DNA of 10,696 nucleotides from Verrucomicrobiota bacterium (GCA_026398285.1 JAPLTI010000247.1:1-10696), one strand, 5' to 3'; shown: positions 1 through 6,867, numbered from the stretch's first letter. Translations and numbers: made by a program. The notes: generated from the sequence alone by a model not told the origin.

Positions 1-1
1 A

Positions 2-109
2 AAGTCACCTAGTAAGAAAACTTCCGCCAAGCAAAAAGCTCCTGCAGCTCAAGGCACGGCGCCAACACAAACAGAAGCCTCCGCCACAACTGCGGAAACC
101 AAGGAATAA
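2..109 (+). CDS. rplV: Large-subunit protein L22, C-terminal tail (partial)
   Basis: This is the last 35 codons of an open frame that enters from the left edge and stops with TAA at 107-109. The peptide is rich in Lys, Ala, Thr, Pro and Glu, begins KSPSKKTSAKQK and ends TAETKE. It contains no folded L22 core, so the sequence alone does not identify it. The call rests on position: rplV directly precedes rpsC in the S10 operon, and the gap to the rpsC ATG is only two bases. If it is L22, it carries a disordered C-terminal extension beyond the usual core of about 110 residues. A different upstream gene cannot be strictly excluded. Confidence 0.75.
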   Translation, partial: KSPSKKTSAKQKAPAAQGTAPTQTEASATTAETKE

Positions 110-111
110 TC

Positions 112-663
112 ATGGGACAAAAAGTTAATCCAATCGGATTCCGCCTCCCGGTCACTCGCGACTGGGGTTCACGCTGGTATGCCTCGCGCAAAGATTTTGC
201 CGACTACCTCATTGCTGACGAAAAAATCCGCAATGTTCTCAAGAAAAAGCTTAAACAAGCAGCCATCTCGCGCATCGTCATCGAGCGCGCCTGGAACAGC
301 GTTCGTGTTACGATTCACACCGCCCGTCCAGGTGTTGTCATCGGGCGCCGTGGGCAAGAAATTGAAAGCCTTACAAAAGAGGTCAGTGATCTCGCTGGTG
401 GAAAACAAGTCAAGATCGACATCGTCGAAGTTAAAAATCCTGACATGGATGCCCAACTCGTCGCTGAAAATGTCGCCTCCCAGCTCGAGCGCCGCATTTC
501 TTTCCGTCGCGCCATGAAGCGCGCAGTCCAAATCACCATGGAACAGGGTGCTTTGGGTATCAAAATCCGTGTAGCTGGCCGCCTTGGAGGAGCAGAAATT
601 GCCCGCACCGAGCGCTACCACGAAGGCAAAGTTCCACTTCACACCAGAAACAGTCGCCGGTAA
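112..663 (+). CDS. rpsC: Small-subunit protein S3, N-terminal 183 codons; frame broken before the C-terminus
   Basis: S3 lies at the mRNA entry side of the 30S subunit and takes part in mRNA unwinding. The start is typical (MGQKVNPIGFRL). The type II KH domain is present, with its GxxG loop at Gly78-Arg-Arg-Gly81, and the C-domain is recognisable through GRLGGAEIART (156-166) and VPLHT (174-178). The ATG at 112 is preceded by AAGGA at 101-105. After Thr178 the frame runs into RNSRR and a TAA at 661-663. The family normally continues with an LRADIDY-like strand and a GKIGVK/CWI strand; the latter is found one frame over, just downstream. About 12 residues are missing, so a deletion or assembly error has probably split the gene. 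A genuinely truncated S3 is unlikely because the protein is essential. Confidence 0.93.
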   Translation: MGQKVNPIGFRLPVTRDWGSRWYASRKDFADYLIADEKIRNVLKKKLKQAAISRIVIERAWNSVRVTIHTARPGVVIGRRGQEIESLTKEVSDLAGGKQVKIDIVEVKNPDMDAQLVAENVASQLERRISFRRAMKRAVQITMEQGALGIKIRVAGRLGGAEIARTERYHEGKVPLHTRNSRR

Positions 664-781
664 AATCGGTGTTAAGTGCTGGATCTGCAAGAAGGTGGAA
701 GAAGTTCCAGAGAAAGTTCAGGAACCTCGCCAATCATCGCCAACAGTCCAAGCCTCGGCTGAGGCTCCGCAGGCTGTATAA
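644..781 (+). pseudogene. rpsC: S3 C-terminal fragment, out of frame with its N-terminal part
   Basis: The frame starting around 644 or 647 reads PETVAGKIGVKCWICKKVEE and then a tail rich in Pro, Gln, Ser and Ala ending PQAV, with TAA at 779-781. The GKIGVKCWI segment matches the last beta strand of bacterial S3 (E. coli has GVIGVKVWIFKGE). The fragment therefore belongs to the rpsC that begins at 112, displaced by one frame. For the two parts to rejoin, the missing segment must be 2 modulo 3 bases long, for example 35 or 38, which fits the roughly 12 missing residues. No start codon or ribosome site suggests independent translation. The next gene, rplP, begins 34 bases after the stop. Confidence 0.88.
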
Positions 782-815
782 ACTCTCGAGGAACTTCAAG
801 TAAAAGGATAATACT

Positions 816-1235
816 ATGCCATTGATGCCAAAACGCGTGAAGTATCGCAAGACGCAGCGGGGTAGCCGCAAGGGTCTCGCATCACGCAATACCACAATTG
901 ATTTCGGTGAATTTGGTCTCCAGACATTGGAGCGCGGATGGATCACCAATACCCAGATTGAAGCCGCTCGTGTCGCTCTCACTCGTAACATGAAGCGCAA
1001 AGGCAAGCTCTGGATTCGTATCTTTCCTGATAAGTCCGTTACAGCCCGTCCGCCGGAAACCCGAATGGGTAAAGGTAAAGGTCAGCCCGAATACTGGGTG
1101 GCCGTTGTCCGCCCAGGTAATATTCTTTTTGAATTGGATGGAATCTCTGAAACCGTTGCTCGCGAATCCCTTCGATTGGCAGCAAACAAACTCCCGCTTC
1201 GCACGCGGTTCCTAACTCGCCACCACGCAGCGTAA
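816..1235 (+). CDS. rplP: Large-subunit protein L16
   Basis: L16 binds 23S rRNA near the A site and the peptidyl-transferase centre and is a late-assembling 50S protein. The product has 139 residues, against 136 in E. coli. The L16 signature begins with RMGKGKG at 83-89, followed by YWVAVV at 93-98. Arg83 corresponds to the arginine that is hydroxylated in E. coli L16. The ATG at 816 has AAAGGA at 803-808, seven bases upstream. A second in-frame ATG at 825 would start at MPKRVKY, closer to the E. coli N-terminus, but the spacing favours 816. The gene follows the broken rpsC after 34 bases, and rpmC follows after eight. Confidence 0.97.
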   Translation: MPLMPKRVKYRKTQRGSRKGLASRNTTIDFGEFGLQTLERGWITNTQIEAARVALTRNMKRKGKLWIRIFPDKSVTARPPETRMGKGKGQPEYWVAVVRPGNILFELDGISETVARESLRLAANKLPLRTRFLTRHHAA

Positions 1236-1243
1236 TCGCCGTT

Positions 1244-1447
1244 ATGAAAATCAAGGAAATTCAGGAACTCACGCCAAAAGAACTCGTCTCCCGCAAGCGG
1301 GAACTCAAAGAAGAGATGTTCAACCTGCGAATCCAGCAACAAAGCTCCCAACTCGAGAGACCACATCTCATTCGGGTAGCCCGTCGCAATGTCGCGCGCA
1401 TCGAAACCGTTCTCAGCCGCAAGGCCCGGGAAGCAGCAGCTAAGTAG
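1244..1447 (+). CDS. rpmC: Large-subunit protein L29
   Basis: L29 is a small two-helix protein near the polypeptide exit tunnel of the 50S subunit, in the neighbourhood where signal recognition particle and trigger factor dock. The 67-residue product has the family pattern: MKIKEIQEL, then a basic-acidic helix (KRELKEEMFNLR, 18-29), QQQSSQLE, and a second helix with RVARRNVARIETVL (44-57). The length is normal. There is no clear Shine-Dalgarno site before the ATG. The stop of rplP lies eight bases upstream and the rpsQ start three bases downstream, so translation is probably coupled. The order rplP-rpmC-rpsQ is the standard end of the S10 operon. Confidence 0.96.
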   Translation: MKIKEIQELTPKELVSRKRELKEEMFNLRIQQQSSQLERPHLIRVARRNVARIETVLSRKAREAAAK

Positions 1448-1450
1448 TCA

Positions 1451-1735
1451 ATGGAAGATACAATCACTCCCGAAACCGCACAAACCGAGTCCCGTGGACT
1501 GCGCAAGGTTCGTGTCGGCGAAGTCGTCTCGAATAAAATGGATAAAACCATTGTTGTTCGCACAATCACACGCGTGCCACATCCAAAATTTGGAAAAATC
1601 ACCAAGCACGTCACCAAGTTCCATGCTCACGATGAGAAAAACGAAGCCCAAATCGGCGATCGTGTGAGCATTATGGAAACCCGCCCGCTCAGCCGCACCA
1701 AGCGCTGGCGCCTCGTCGAAGTTCTCAAACACTAA
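1451..1735 (+). CDS. rpsQ: Small-subunit protein S17
   Basis: S17 is a primary 16S rRNA-binding protein of the 30S body with an OB fold. The product has 94 residues. The core begins around VGEVVSNKMDKTIVV (22-36) and includes PHPKFGKI and GDRVSIMETRPLSRTKRW, all typical of the family. Compared with E. coli S17 there are about ten extra N-terminal residues (MEDTITPETAQTES), acidic and probably disordered. The ATG at 1451 is the only reasonable start, but no Shine-Dalgarno site precedes it; the gene sits three bases after the rpmC stop. Five bases separate it from rplN, so the usual boundary between the S10 and spc operons has no room for a promoter here. Confidence 0.96.
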   Translation: MEDTITPETAQTESRGLRKVRVGEVVSNKMDKTIVVRTITRVPHPKFGKITKHVTKFHAHDEKNEAQIGDRVSIMETRPLSRTKRWRLVEVLKH

Positions 1736-1740
1736 TTGCC

Positions 1741-2106
1741 ATGATTCAAATCCGCTCACGCCTCGATGTCGCCGACAATACCGGTGCCCGTATGGCCACC
1801 ATGATCGGTGTCATCGGCAAGGCAACTCAGACCGCCCGCATTGGTGACATTATTACAGCCAACGTGAAGGAGGCTTCCACAGGTGGCACCGTGAAAAAAG
1901 GTGATGTCGTTCGCGCAGTTGTTGTCCGCACGAAAAAACCAGTAACCCGCGAAGATGGCTCCGCCCTGCGCTTTGATAGCAATGCGATTGTTATCATCGA
2001 CAAAGATTCGAACCCTCGTGGCACTCGTATCTTCGGTCCAGTGGCTCGCGAGCTTCGCGAAAAGAACTTTATGAAAATCATCTCCTTAGCCCCGGAGGTC
2101 CTATAA
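1741..2106 (+). CDS. rplN: Large-subunit protein L14
   Basis: L14 is one of the most conserved 50S proteins. It sits at the subunit interface and contributes to intersubunit bridges with 16S rRNA. The product has 121 residues, almost the standard length. Landmarks are MIQIRSRLDVADNTGAR at the N-terminus, AVVVRTKKPVTREDGS in the middle, and NPRGTRIFGPVARELR followed by FMKIISLAPEVL at the end. In the classical arrangement it is the first gene of the spc operon. Here it follows rpsQ by five bases and overlaps rplX by one base, with the stop and start sharing an A in TAATG at 2104-2108. Confidence 0.98.
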   Translation: MIQIRSRLDVADNTGARMATMIGVIGKATQTARIGDIITANVKEASTGGTVKKGDVVRAVVVRTKKPVTREDGSALRFDSNAIVIIDKDSNPRGTRIFGPVARELREKNFMKIISLAPEVL

Positions 2107-2375
2107 TGAGCCAACAGAAATTTCATGTTCGCCGAGGCGATACCGTTCAAGTGATTTCCGGCAACCACAAGGGCGCCAGTGGAAAAGTCCTCGAAGTTAA
2201 AGCCGCAAAAGCCCAAGTTATTGTGGAAGGCATTCGGATGATCAAGAAGCATCAGCGCAAATCCCAAGAGCATCCAAATGGTGCAATCCTCGAGCGCGAG
2301 GGTCCGATCCACATCTCGAATGTTAAGTTGCTCGAAGCCGCAACAACTGACAAGAAGTCCAATAAAGCCGCGTAA
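2106..2375 (+). CDS. rplX: Large-subunit protein L24 (short form)
   Basis: L24 is an assembly-initiating 50S protein near the exit tunnel. The 89-residue product has the N-terminal KOW region (HVRRGDTVQVISGNHKGASG, 7-26) and the conserved VEGIRMIKKHQR (40-51) and GPIHISNV (66-73). Most bacterial L24 proteins are about 100-105 residues and continue after the SNV strand with another strand pair containing a VGF/KxVR-type segment. Here that part is absent, and the protein ends in LLEAATTDKKSNKAA. The ATG overlaps the rplN stop, and GGAGG at 2095-2099 is a good ribosome site inside the end of rplN. Confidence 0.96.
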   Translation: MSQQKFHVRRGDTVQVISGNHKGASGKVLEVKAAKAQVIVEGIRMIKKHQRKSQEHPNGAILEREGPIHISNVKLLEAATTDKKSNKAA

Positions 2376-2388
2376 GTAGCATATAGCC

Positions 2389-2979
2389 ATGACTCAAGAA
2401 CCAGCACTCCTTACCGACTACAAGAACCGCGTCCTGCCCGCTCTCCGCGAAAAGCACGGTTACTCAAACGTCCATCAAATTCCAAAGATCACCAAGGTTG
2501 TTATCAACACCTGCATCGGCTCCGCTCCAGATGTCAAGGAATCTCTTGAAATTGCGCGAACCGAACTCACCACGATCACCGGGCAGCGTCCAGTGACAAC
2601 CATGGCGAAGAAGGCGATCTCGAACTTCAAACTCCGAGAGGCTCAAGCCATCGGTGCGAAAGTGACCCTCCGCGGTCGCATCATGTATGAGTTCCTCGAG
2701 CGCCTCATCAAAACCGCCCTTCCTCGCATTCGTGACTTCCGTGGTATCTCTCCACGCGCGTTCGACGGCCAGGGAAATTACACTCTCGGTGTTGCTGATC
2801 AGTCCATTTTCCCGGAAATCGAACTCGATCGTATCAAAAAGAACATCGGTTTCGATGTCACCATCGTCACAACAGCCTCCACAAATGCCGAGGCCAAGTC
2901 ACTCCTCACGGAACTTGGAATGCCATTCACCGACAAGCCGAAGAAGCAAGCCGAAACAAAAGCCGCGCCAGCCGCCTAA
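2389..2979 (+). CDS. rplE: Large-subunit protein L5
   Basis: L5 binds 5S rRNA and forms part of the central protuberance, contacting S13 in the 30S subunit. The product has 196 residues against 179 in E. coli. Core landmarks are KITKVVINTCIGS (34-46), GQRPVTTMAKKAISNFKLRE (65-84), the GISPRAFDGQGNYTLGV block and DVTIVTTA. The extra length is a Lys/Ala/Pro tail (DKPKKQAETKAAPAA). No Shine-Dalgarno site is visible in the 13-base gap after rplX. The stop is followed nine bases later by rpsH, whereas many bacteria have rpsN between them. No part of rpsN is present here. Confidence 0.98.
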   Translation: MTQEPALLTDYKNRVLPALREKHGYSNVHQIPKITKVVINTCIGSAPDVKESLEIARTELTTITGQRPVTTMAKKAISNFKLREAQAIGAKVTLRGRIMYEFLERLIKTALPRIRDFRGISPRAFDGQGNYTLGVADQSIFPEIELDRIKKNIGFDVTIVTTASTNAEAKSLLTELGMPFTDKPKKQAETKAAPAA

Positions 2980-2988
2980 TAAAAAGTT

Positions 2989-3378
2989 ATGACCGATCCC
3001 ATTGCTGATATGCTTGCACGCCTGCGGAATTCCGCTGCTGCTGGACAAGCTTCCCTGACTCTTCCTTACTCGAAGCTTAAGAGTGACATCGCCCAAATTT
3101 TGAAAAAAGAGGGTTACATCAAAGATACTGAGCTAGTTACCATTGATGGTCACCAGAATATCAAGATTCAAACAAAATTCGTCAACAAAACCAGCGCCAT
3201 CACCGGCCTGAAACGCGTGAGCCGTCCCGGCCTTCGCCGCTATGTGGGAGCAGGAGATATTCCTCGCGTCCTCGGCGGTATGGGTATCGCGGTCCTTTCC
3301 ACCTCTCGCGGCATTCTCACCGGTCACGAGGCGCGCAAACAAAAAGTCGGCGGCGAGTTGCTCGCCTACATCTGGTAA
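2989..3378 (+). CDS. rpsH: Small-subunit protein S8
   Basis: S8 is a primary binder of the central 16S rRNA domain and in E. coli also represses spc operon translation. The product has 129 residues (130 in E. coli). The N-terminus MTDPIADMLARLRNS is diagnostic, and the conserved C-terminal signature GIAVLSTSRGILTGHEAR is present, ending in LLAYIW. There is no clear Shine-Dalgarno site. It follows rplE directly and is two bases from rplF. In E. coli, S8 feedback acts on a site near the rplE start; I could not recognise a matching structure by eye. Confidence 0.98.
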   Translation: MTDPIADMLARLRNSAAAGQASLTLPYSKLKSDIAQILKKEGYIKDTELVTIDGHQNIKIQTKFVNKTSAITGLKRVSRPGLRRYVGAGDIPRVLGGMGIAVLSTSRGILTGHEARKQKVGGELLAYIW

Positions 3379-3380
3379 CC

Positions 3381-3920
3381 ATGTCACGCATCGGAAAACA
3401 AGCTATCAAAGTCCCGCCAAAGGTCAAAGTCACCGTGGCTGCAAATGGGGCTGTCAATGTCGAGGGACCAAAGGGAAAACTCGAGTGGACTCTGCCATCC
3501 AAGATCAGCGCAAAAGTCGAGGGCGAGCAGCTGTCTGTCCTTCGTGACGGCGATAATCGCGAGCAAAAAGCGCTTCACGGCCTTTCCCGCTCACTGCTTT
3601 CAAACATGATCACCGGAGTCACTGATGGCTTCAAGCGCGACATGGAAATTCATGGCGTCGGTTTTAAAGCCGCTGTCCAGGGTCAAAAGCTCAATCTCAG
3701 CCTTGGCAAATCACACCCCATCTTGTTCGATATCCCTCAGGGTGTGAAAATCACCGTCGCTGAGAATACGAAGCTCTCCATTGAAGGCATCGACAAGCAG
3801 ATTGTCGGCCAGTGCGCCGCAGATATCCGTGCTTATTATCCGCCAGAGCCTTACAAAGGCAAAGGTGTCCGCTTCGTTGGTGAACAAATCCGCCGCAAGG
3901 AAGGCAAAACCGTCCAATAA
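3381..3920 (+). CDS. rplF: Large-subunit protein L6
   Basis: L6 binds 23S rRNA near the sarcin-ricin loop and the factor-binding site of the 50S subunit. The product has 179 residues, the normal size, with two repeated L6 domains. It begins MSRIGKQAIKVPPKVKV. The C-terminal signature lies near 152-175, with PEPYKGKGVRF and IRRKEGK. Only two bases (CC) separate the rpsH stop from this ATG and no Shine-Dalgarno site is visible, so coupling to rpsH translation is likely. rplR follows after three bases. Confidence 0.98.
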   Translation: MSRIGKQAIKVPPKVKVTVAANGAVNVEGPKGKLEWTLPSKISAKVEGEQLSVLRDGDNREQKALHGLSRSLLSNMITGVTDGFKRDMEIHGVGFKAAVQGQKLNLSLGKSHPILFDIPQGVKITVAENTKLSIEGIDKQIVGQCAADIRAYYPPEPYKGKGVRFVGEQIRRKEGKTVQ

Positions 3921-3923
3921 ACC

Positions 3924-4280
3924 ATGTCTGCCACTGATAAACGTAAATTCCGTCACGTCCGCCTGCGTAAAAAGCTCGCCGGCACACCAACCCGCCCGCG
4001 TTTGGCTGTCCATTTTTCTGGACAACACATCACGGCTCAAGTCATTGACGACACGATCGGCAAGACGCTTGTTTCCGTCAATACCACGGAAGCTGAACTC
4101 CGCGCAAAACCCGGTGCAAGAGCCAATGTGGCTACTGCTTGCGAAGTTGGTAAACTTATCGCTGAACGTGCCGCCGCACACAAAATCACCAAGGTTGTTT
4201 TCGACCGTGGTGGCTTTAAATACCATGGCAAGGTCAAAGCCCTTGCCGATGCCGCCCGTGAGGGTGGTTTTGAATTCTAA
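3924..4280 (+). CDS. rplR: Large-subunit protein L18
   Basis: L18 binds 5S rRNA together with L5 and L25-type proteins and helps bring it into the 50S central protuberance. The product has 118 residues (117 in E. coli). Landmarks are RLRKKLAGTPTRPRLAV (13-29), where the basic N-terminal segment contacts 5S rRNA, and the C-terminal block GFKYHGKVKALADAAREGG (97-115). No length anomaly is seen. It starts three bases after rplF and ends 11 bases before rpsE, the standard order rplF-rplR-rpsE. Confidence 0.98.
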   Translation: MSATDKRKFRHVRLRKKLAGTPTRPRLAVHFSGQHITAQVIDDTIGKTLVSVNTTEAELRAKPGARANVATACEVGKLIAERAAAHKITKVVFDRGGFKYHGKVKALADAAREGGFEF

Positions 4281-4291
4281 TACGACCTACC

Positions 4292-4852
4292 ATGCCTCCG
4301 AAATCCAGAGATAGAAAACAATCCCGTCCCGAAACGCCAAGGGAACCCAAGGAGACTACTGAAAAAGTCGTCTTCATCAACCGTTGCGCCAAAGTCGTCA
4401 AGGGTGGTCGTCGTTTCAGCTTCAGCGCCCTCATCGTTTGTGGCGACCAAAAAGGTAAGGTCGGCGTCGGCTTCGGTAAGGCCAATGAAGTGAGCGAAGC
4501 AATCCGCAAGGCAACAGACGCTTCCAAGAAGCGGATGGTTAAGATCGCCGTTCAAGAAAATACGATTCCTCACATGGTGACTGGCGAATTTGGTGGTGGC
4601 CGCGTGCTTCTCCGCCCTGCTTCTCCGGGAACTGGCGTCATCGCTGGTGGCGGCGTCCGGGCCGTTCTCGAAGCGGTTGGCATTCGTGATGTTCTGGCCA
4701 AGTCTCTTGGCTCCAGCAATCACGCCAATGTCGTTCATGCCACTATTGCTGCGCTGAGCCAACTTCGTCTGAAAGACGATGTCTTCCGCCTCCGTGGCAA
4801 AACAATCCGTCCCAAGGTTGCCGCTGCTCCAACTGAACCCGCTTCCGCGTAA
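4292..4852 (+). CDS. rpsE: Small-subunit protein S5
   Basis: S5 lies near the decoding region and the mRNA entry channel and influences translational accuracy. The product has 186 residues against 167 in E. coli. The double-stranded-RNA-binding-like S5 domain starts around Val26, with GRRFSFSALIVCGD (39-52) and GKVGVGFGKANEV (55-67). The second domain includes ASPGTGVIAGGGVRAVLE (110-127). The N-terminus is extended by about 18 charged residues and the C-terminus ends in an Ala/Pro tail (VAAAPTEPASA). rplO follows after five bases, so rpmD (L30), which often lies between them, is missing. Confidence 0.98.
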   Translation: MPPKSRDRKQSRPETPREPKETTEKVVFINRCAKVVKGGRRFSFSALIVCGDQKGKVGVGFGKANEVSEAIRKATDASKKRMVKIAVQENTIPHMVTGEFGGGRVLLRPASPGTGVIAGGGVRAVLEAVGIRDVLAKSLGSSNHANVVHATIAALSQLRLKDDVFRLRGKTIRPKVAAAPTEPASA

Positions 4853-4857
4853 TACAA

Positions 4858-5322
4858 ATGAGACTTCATACACTTAAACCCAATCCCGGTGCAAAGCACC
4901 GCCGCAAACGCCTTGGTATCGGCGAAAGCTCCGGCAAGGGCAAAACCTCCGGCAAGGGCCACAAGGGCCAGAAAGCGCGCTCCGGTGGTTCCATTCGACT
5001 CGGCTTTGAAGGCGGTCAGATGCCAATCTATCGCCGACTGCCAAAACGCGGTTTCAATAACAAGGACTTCAAGACTTTCTACGGCGTTGTTAATTTGGAC
5101 TCCTTGGAAAAGTCCTTTTCCGCTGGTGACTCGATTACCGAAGCTTCTCTTCGCAAAGCAGGCCTTGTGAAAGGCCGTTTCGATGGAGTCAAAATCCTCG
5201 GTCGTGGTGAAGTGACCAAGGCTTTCACTGTTGAAGTTGATGAGGTCAGCGCAACAGCTCGCGAGAAAATCGAGAAGGCCGGGGGCAAAGTTGTCCTTCC
5301 CAAAGTTGAGGCAGCAGCCTAA
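4858..5322 (+). CDS. rplO: Large-subunit protein L15
   Basis: L15 is a 50S assembly protein with a long basic N-terminal extension that threads into 23S rRNA. The product has 154 residues (144 in E. coli). It starts MRLHTLKPNPGAKHRRKRLG and has the Gly/Lys-rich stretch SSGKGKTSGKGHKGQKARSG (24-43) and the block EGGQMPIYRRLPKRGF (51-66). The C-terminal core ends in a short VEAAA tail. The ATG follows the rpsE stop by five bases without a Shine-Dalgarno site. The TAA stop (5320-5322) is the loop of a perfect nine-base-pair inverted repeat. Confidence 0.98.
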   Translation: MRLHTLKPNPGAKHRRKRLGIGESSGKGKTSGKGHKGQKARSGGSIRLGFEGGQMPIYRRLPKRGFNNKDFKTFYGVVNLDSLEKSFSAGDSITEASLRKAGLVKGRFDGVKILGRGEVTKAFTVEVDEVSATAREKIEKAGGKVVLPKVEAAA

Positions 5323-5331
5323 GGCTGCTGC
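5311..5331 (+). other. Perfect RNA hairpin with the rplO stop codon as its loop
   Basis: GCAGCAGCC at 5311-5319 pairs exactly with GGCTGCTGC at 5323-5331, and the three loop bases are the TAA stop of rplO. No T-run follows, so it does not look like a complete intrinsic terminator. Possible roles are shielding the 3' end of the ribosomal-protein part of the message, an RNA processing point, or tuning secY translation, whose ATG lies 13 bases downstream. These roles are inferred; only the symmetry is seen. The GCAGCAGCC arm also encodes the Ala-Ala end of L15, so part of the symmetry could be fortuitous. Confidence 0.6.
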
Positions 5332-5343
5332 AACCAGCTTCAA

Positions 5344-6852
5344 ATGATCAGCGCCTTCGCCAACATTTTTAAGATTCCTGAACTGCGCTCCCGAGTGCTG
5401 TTCACTCTTGCGGCGATCATCGTGATCCGCGCCGGTTCGGCTATAACCACTCCTGGGGTAAACGCCCAAGTTCTCCGCCAGTGGTTTCTTGATCATGCCG
5501 GTGCCGCCTCGACCGGCGGCGTTGCTGCTCTTTTTAACCTCTTCAGTGGTGGCGCATTGGCAAATTGCGCCATTTTCTCTCTTGGAGTGATGCCTTTTAT
5601 CAGCGCATCGATCATGCTCCAACTCCTCACAGCCGTGATTCCACAGTTGGGCAAGTTATCCCGGGAGGACGGCGGGCGTCAGAAAATCATGCAATACACC
5701 CGATATGCCACCATCGGGCTCTGCATCTTTCAAGCGTATCTCCTAGCAAGATCGTTTGAAAATCCCCAAGCTAACCCATTCCTGCCGGGTATCATGGACA
5801 CCATTAATCGCTTGGGATTGCCTCTTGTGACAACACCAGGTTTTGGTTTCCAACTCATCACCATCATTACGATGACTGCTGGAACCTTGCTCCTCATGTG
5901 GTTGGGTGACCAACTTACTGAAAAAGGTATCGGTAATGGCATGTCTATCATCATCACCGTAGGCATATTGGCTCAGTTGCCCGCCGGTTTGATTCAAGCT
6001 TGGAGGACATTCGTTCCCAGCGCTGCCAATGCCCAGTCCGCTGTTAGCCCTGTGGTCTTGGTCCTGATGATCGGTTTTCTCTTCTTCGTTATTGCAGCCG
6101 TCATCGCTGTGACGCAAGCTCAGCGAAAGATCAGTGTCCAATACGCCAAACGCGTTGTCGGGCGCAAAGTTTATGGTGGGCAAACTCAATACATGCCTCT
6201 TAAGATCAATTATGCCGGCGTCATGCCGATCATCTTTGCTCAAGCTATACTTCTCTTCCCATCCACGATCTTGAACATGGCCTTCCCAGGTGTGGGTTGG
6301 GCTCAAGATCTTTCAAACCTCCTGACCTACGGATGGTTGCATTATCTTTTCTATGCGCTGATGATTTTCTTCTTCAGCTATTTCTGGGTTGCAACCCAGT
6401 TCCAACCAGTCCAGATTGCTGACGACCTCAAGAAATACGGTGGTTTCATTCCCGGTGTGCGTCCCGGCAAGCCGACTGCAGATTTCTTGGACTACACGAT
6501 GACCCGCTTGACCTTCGCGGGTGCCATTTTCCTGACAGCAGTAGCCGTTCTGCCACAGCTTCTTAGCCAGAGCCTCAATGTTCCTTACATGACTTCGCAG
6601 TTCTTTGGTGGCACTGGACTCTTGATCATCGTGGGCGTGGTGCTCGATACCATGCGCCAAGTGGAGACACACCTTCTTCAGCTCCACTATGATGGTTTCC
6701 TTCGCAAAGGCCGTATCCGTAGTGCTCAGGAATCGCGTAGCCGTCTTTCGTCCGCTCAATCCATCAATGACCAGACACTCGTCTGGATATATGCCGGTAT
6801 TGCAATCCTCGTCATAGCCGGTGTGACGATTTATTTCGCCACGCAACTCTAG
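5344..6852 (+). CDS. secY: Protein translocase channel subunit SecY, with extra C-terminal membrane helix
   Basis: SecY forms the channel of the SecYEG translocon in the inner membrane, used for secretion and membrane-protein insertion. The product has 502 residues against 443 in E. coli. Visible landmarks are the first helix after FKIPELRSR (about 16-36), the plug and second-helix region (about 61-98), KLSREDGGRQ (104-113), KGIGNGMSIII (194-204), the cytoplasmic loop QYAKRVVGRKVYGG (266-279) before helix 7, and ADDLKKYGGFIPGVRPG (359-375). The usual end is near LRKGRIRS (453-460). Here a further 42 residues follow, including a hydrophobic stretch from about 480 to 499 that could form an eleventh helix. 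The gene lies in the conserved place after rplO, with no visible Shine-Dalgarno site. Confidence 0.98.
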   Translation: MISAFANIFKIPELRSRVLFTLAAIIVIRAGSAITTPGVNAQVLRQWFLDHAGAASTGGVAALFNLFSGGALANCAIFSLGVMPFISASIMLQLLTAVIPQLGKLSREDGGRQKIMQYTRYATIGLCIFQAYLLARSFENPQANPFLPGIMDTINRLGLPLVTTPGFGFQLITIITMTAGTLLLMWLGDQLTEKGIGNGMSIIITVGILAQLPAGLIQAWRTFVPSAANAQSAVSPVVLVLMIGFLFFVIAAVIAVTQAQRKISVQYAKRVVGRKVYGGQTQYMPLKINYAGVMPIIFAQAILLFPSTILNMAFPGVGWAQDLSNLLTYGWLHYLFYALMIFFFSYFWVATQFQPVQIADDLKKYGGFIPGVRPGKPTADFLDYTMTRLTFAGAIFLTAVAVLPQLLSQSLNVPYMTSQFFGGTGLLIIVGVVLDTMRQVETHLLQLHYDGFLRKGRIRSAQESRSRLSSAQSINDQTLVWIYAGIAILVIAGVTIYFATQL

Positions 6853-6867
6853 CGTGCCTTTGTAGTC

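Noticed and set aside
169..690. Long minus-strand open frame opposite rpsC
   Set aside because: It is a shadow of a GC-biased coding strand; the plus strand encodes a clear S3 and the minus-strand protein has no recognisable features.
4735..5622. 295-codon minus-strand open frame across rpsE, rplO and secY
   Set aside because: It covers parts of three strongly conserved plus-strand genes and has the composition of an antisense shadow.
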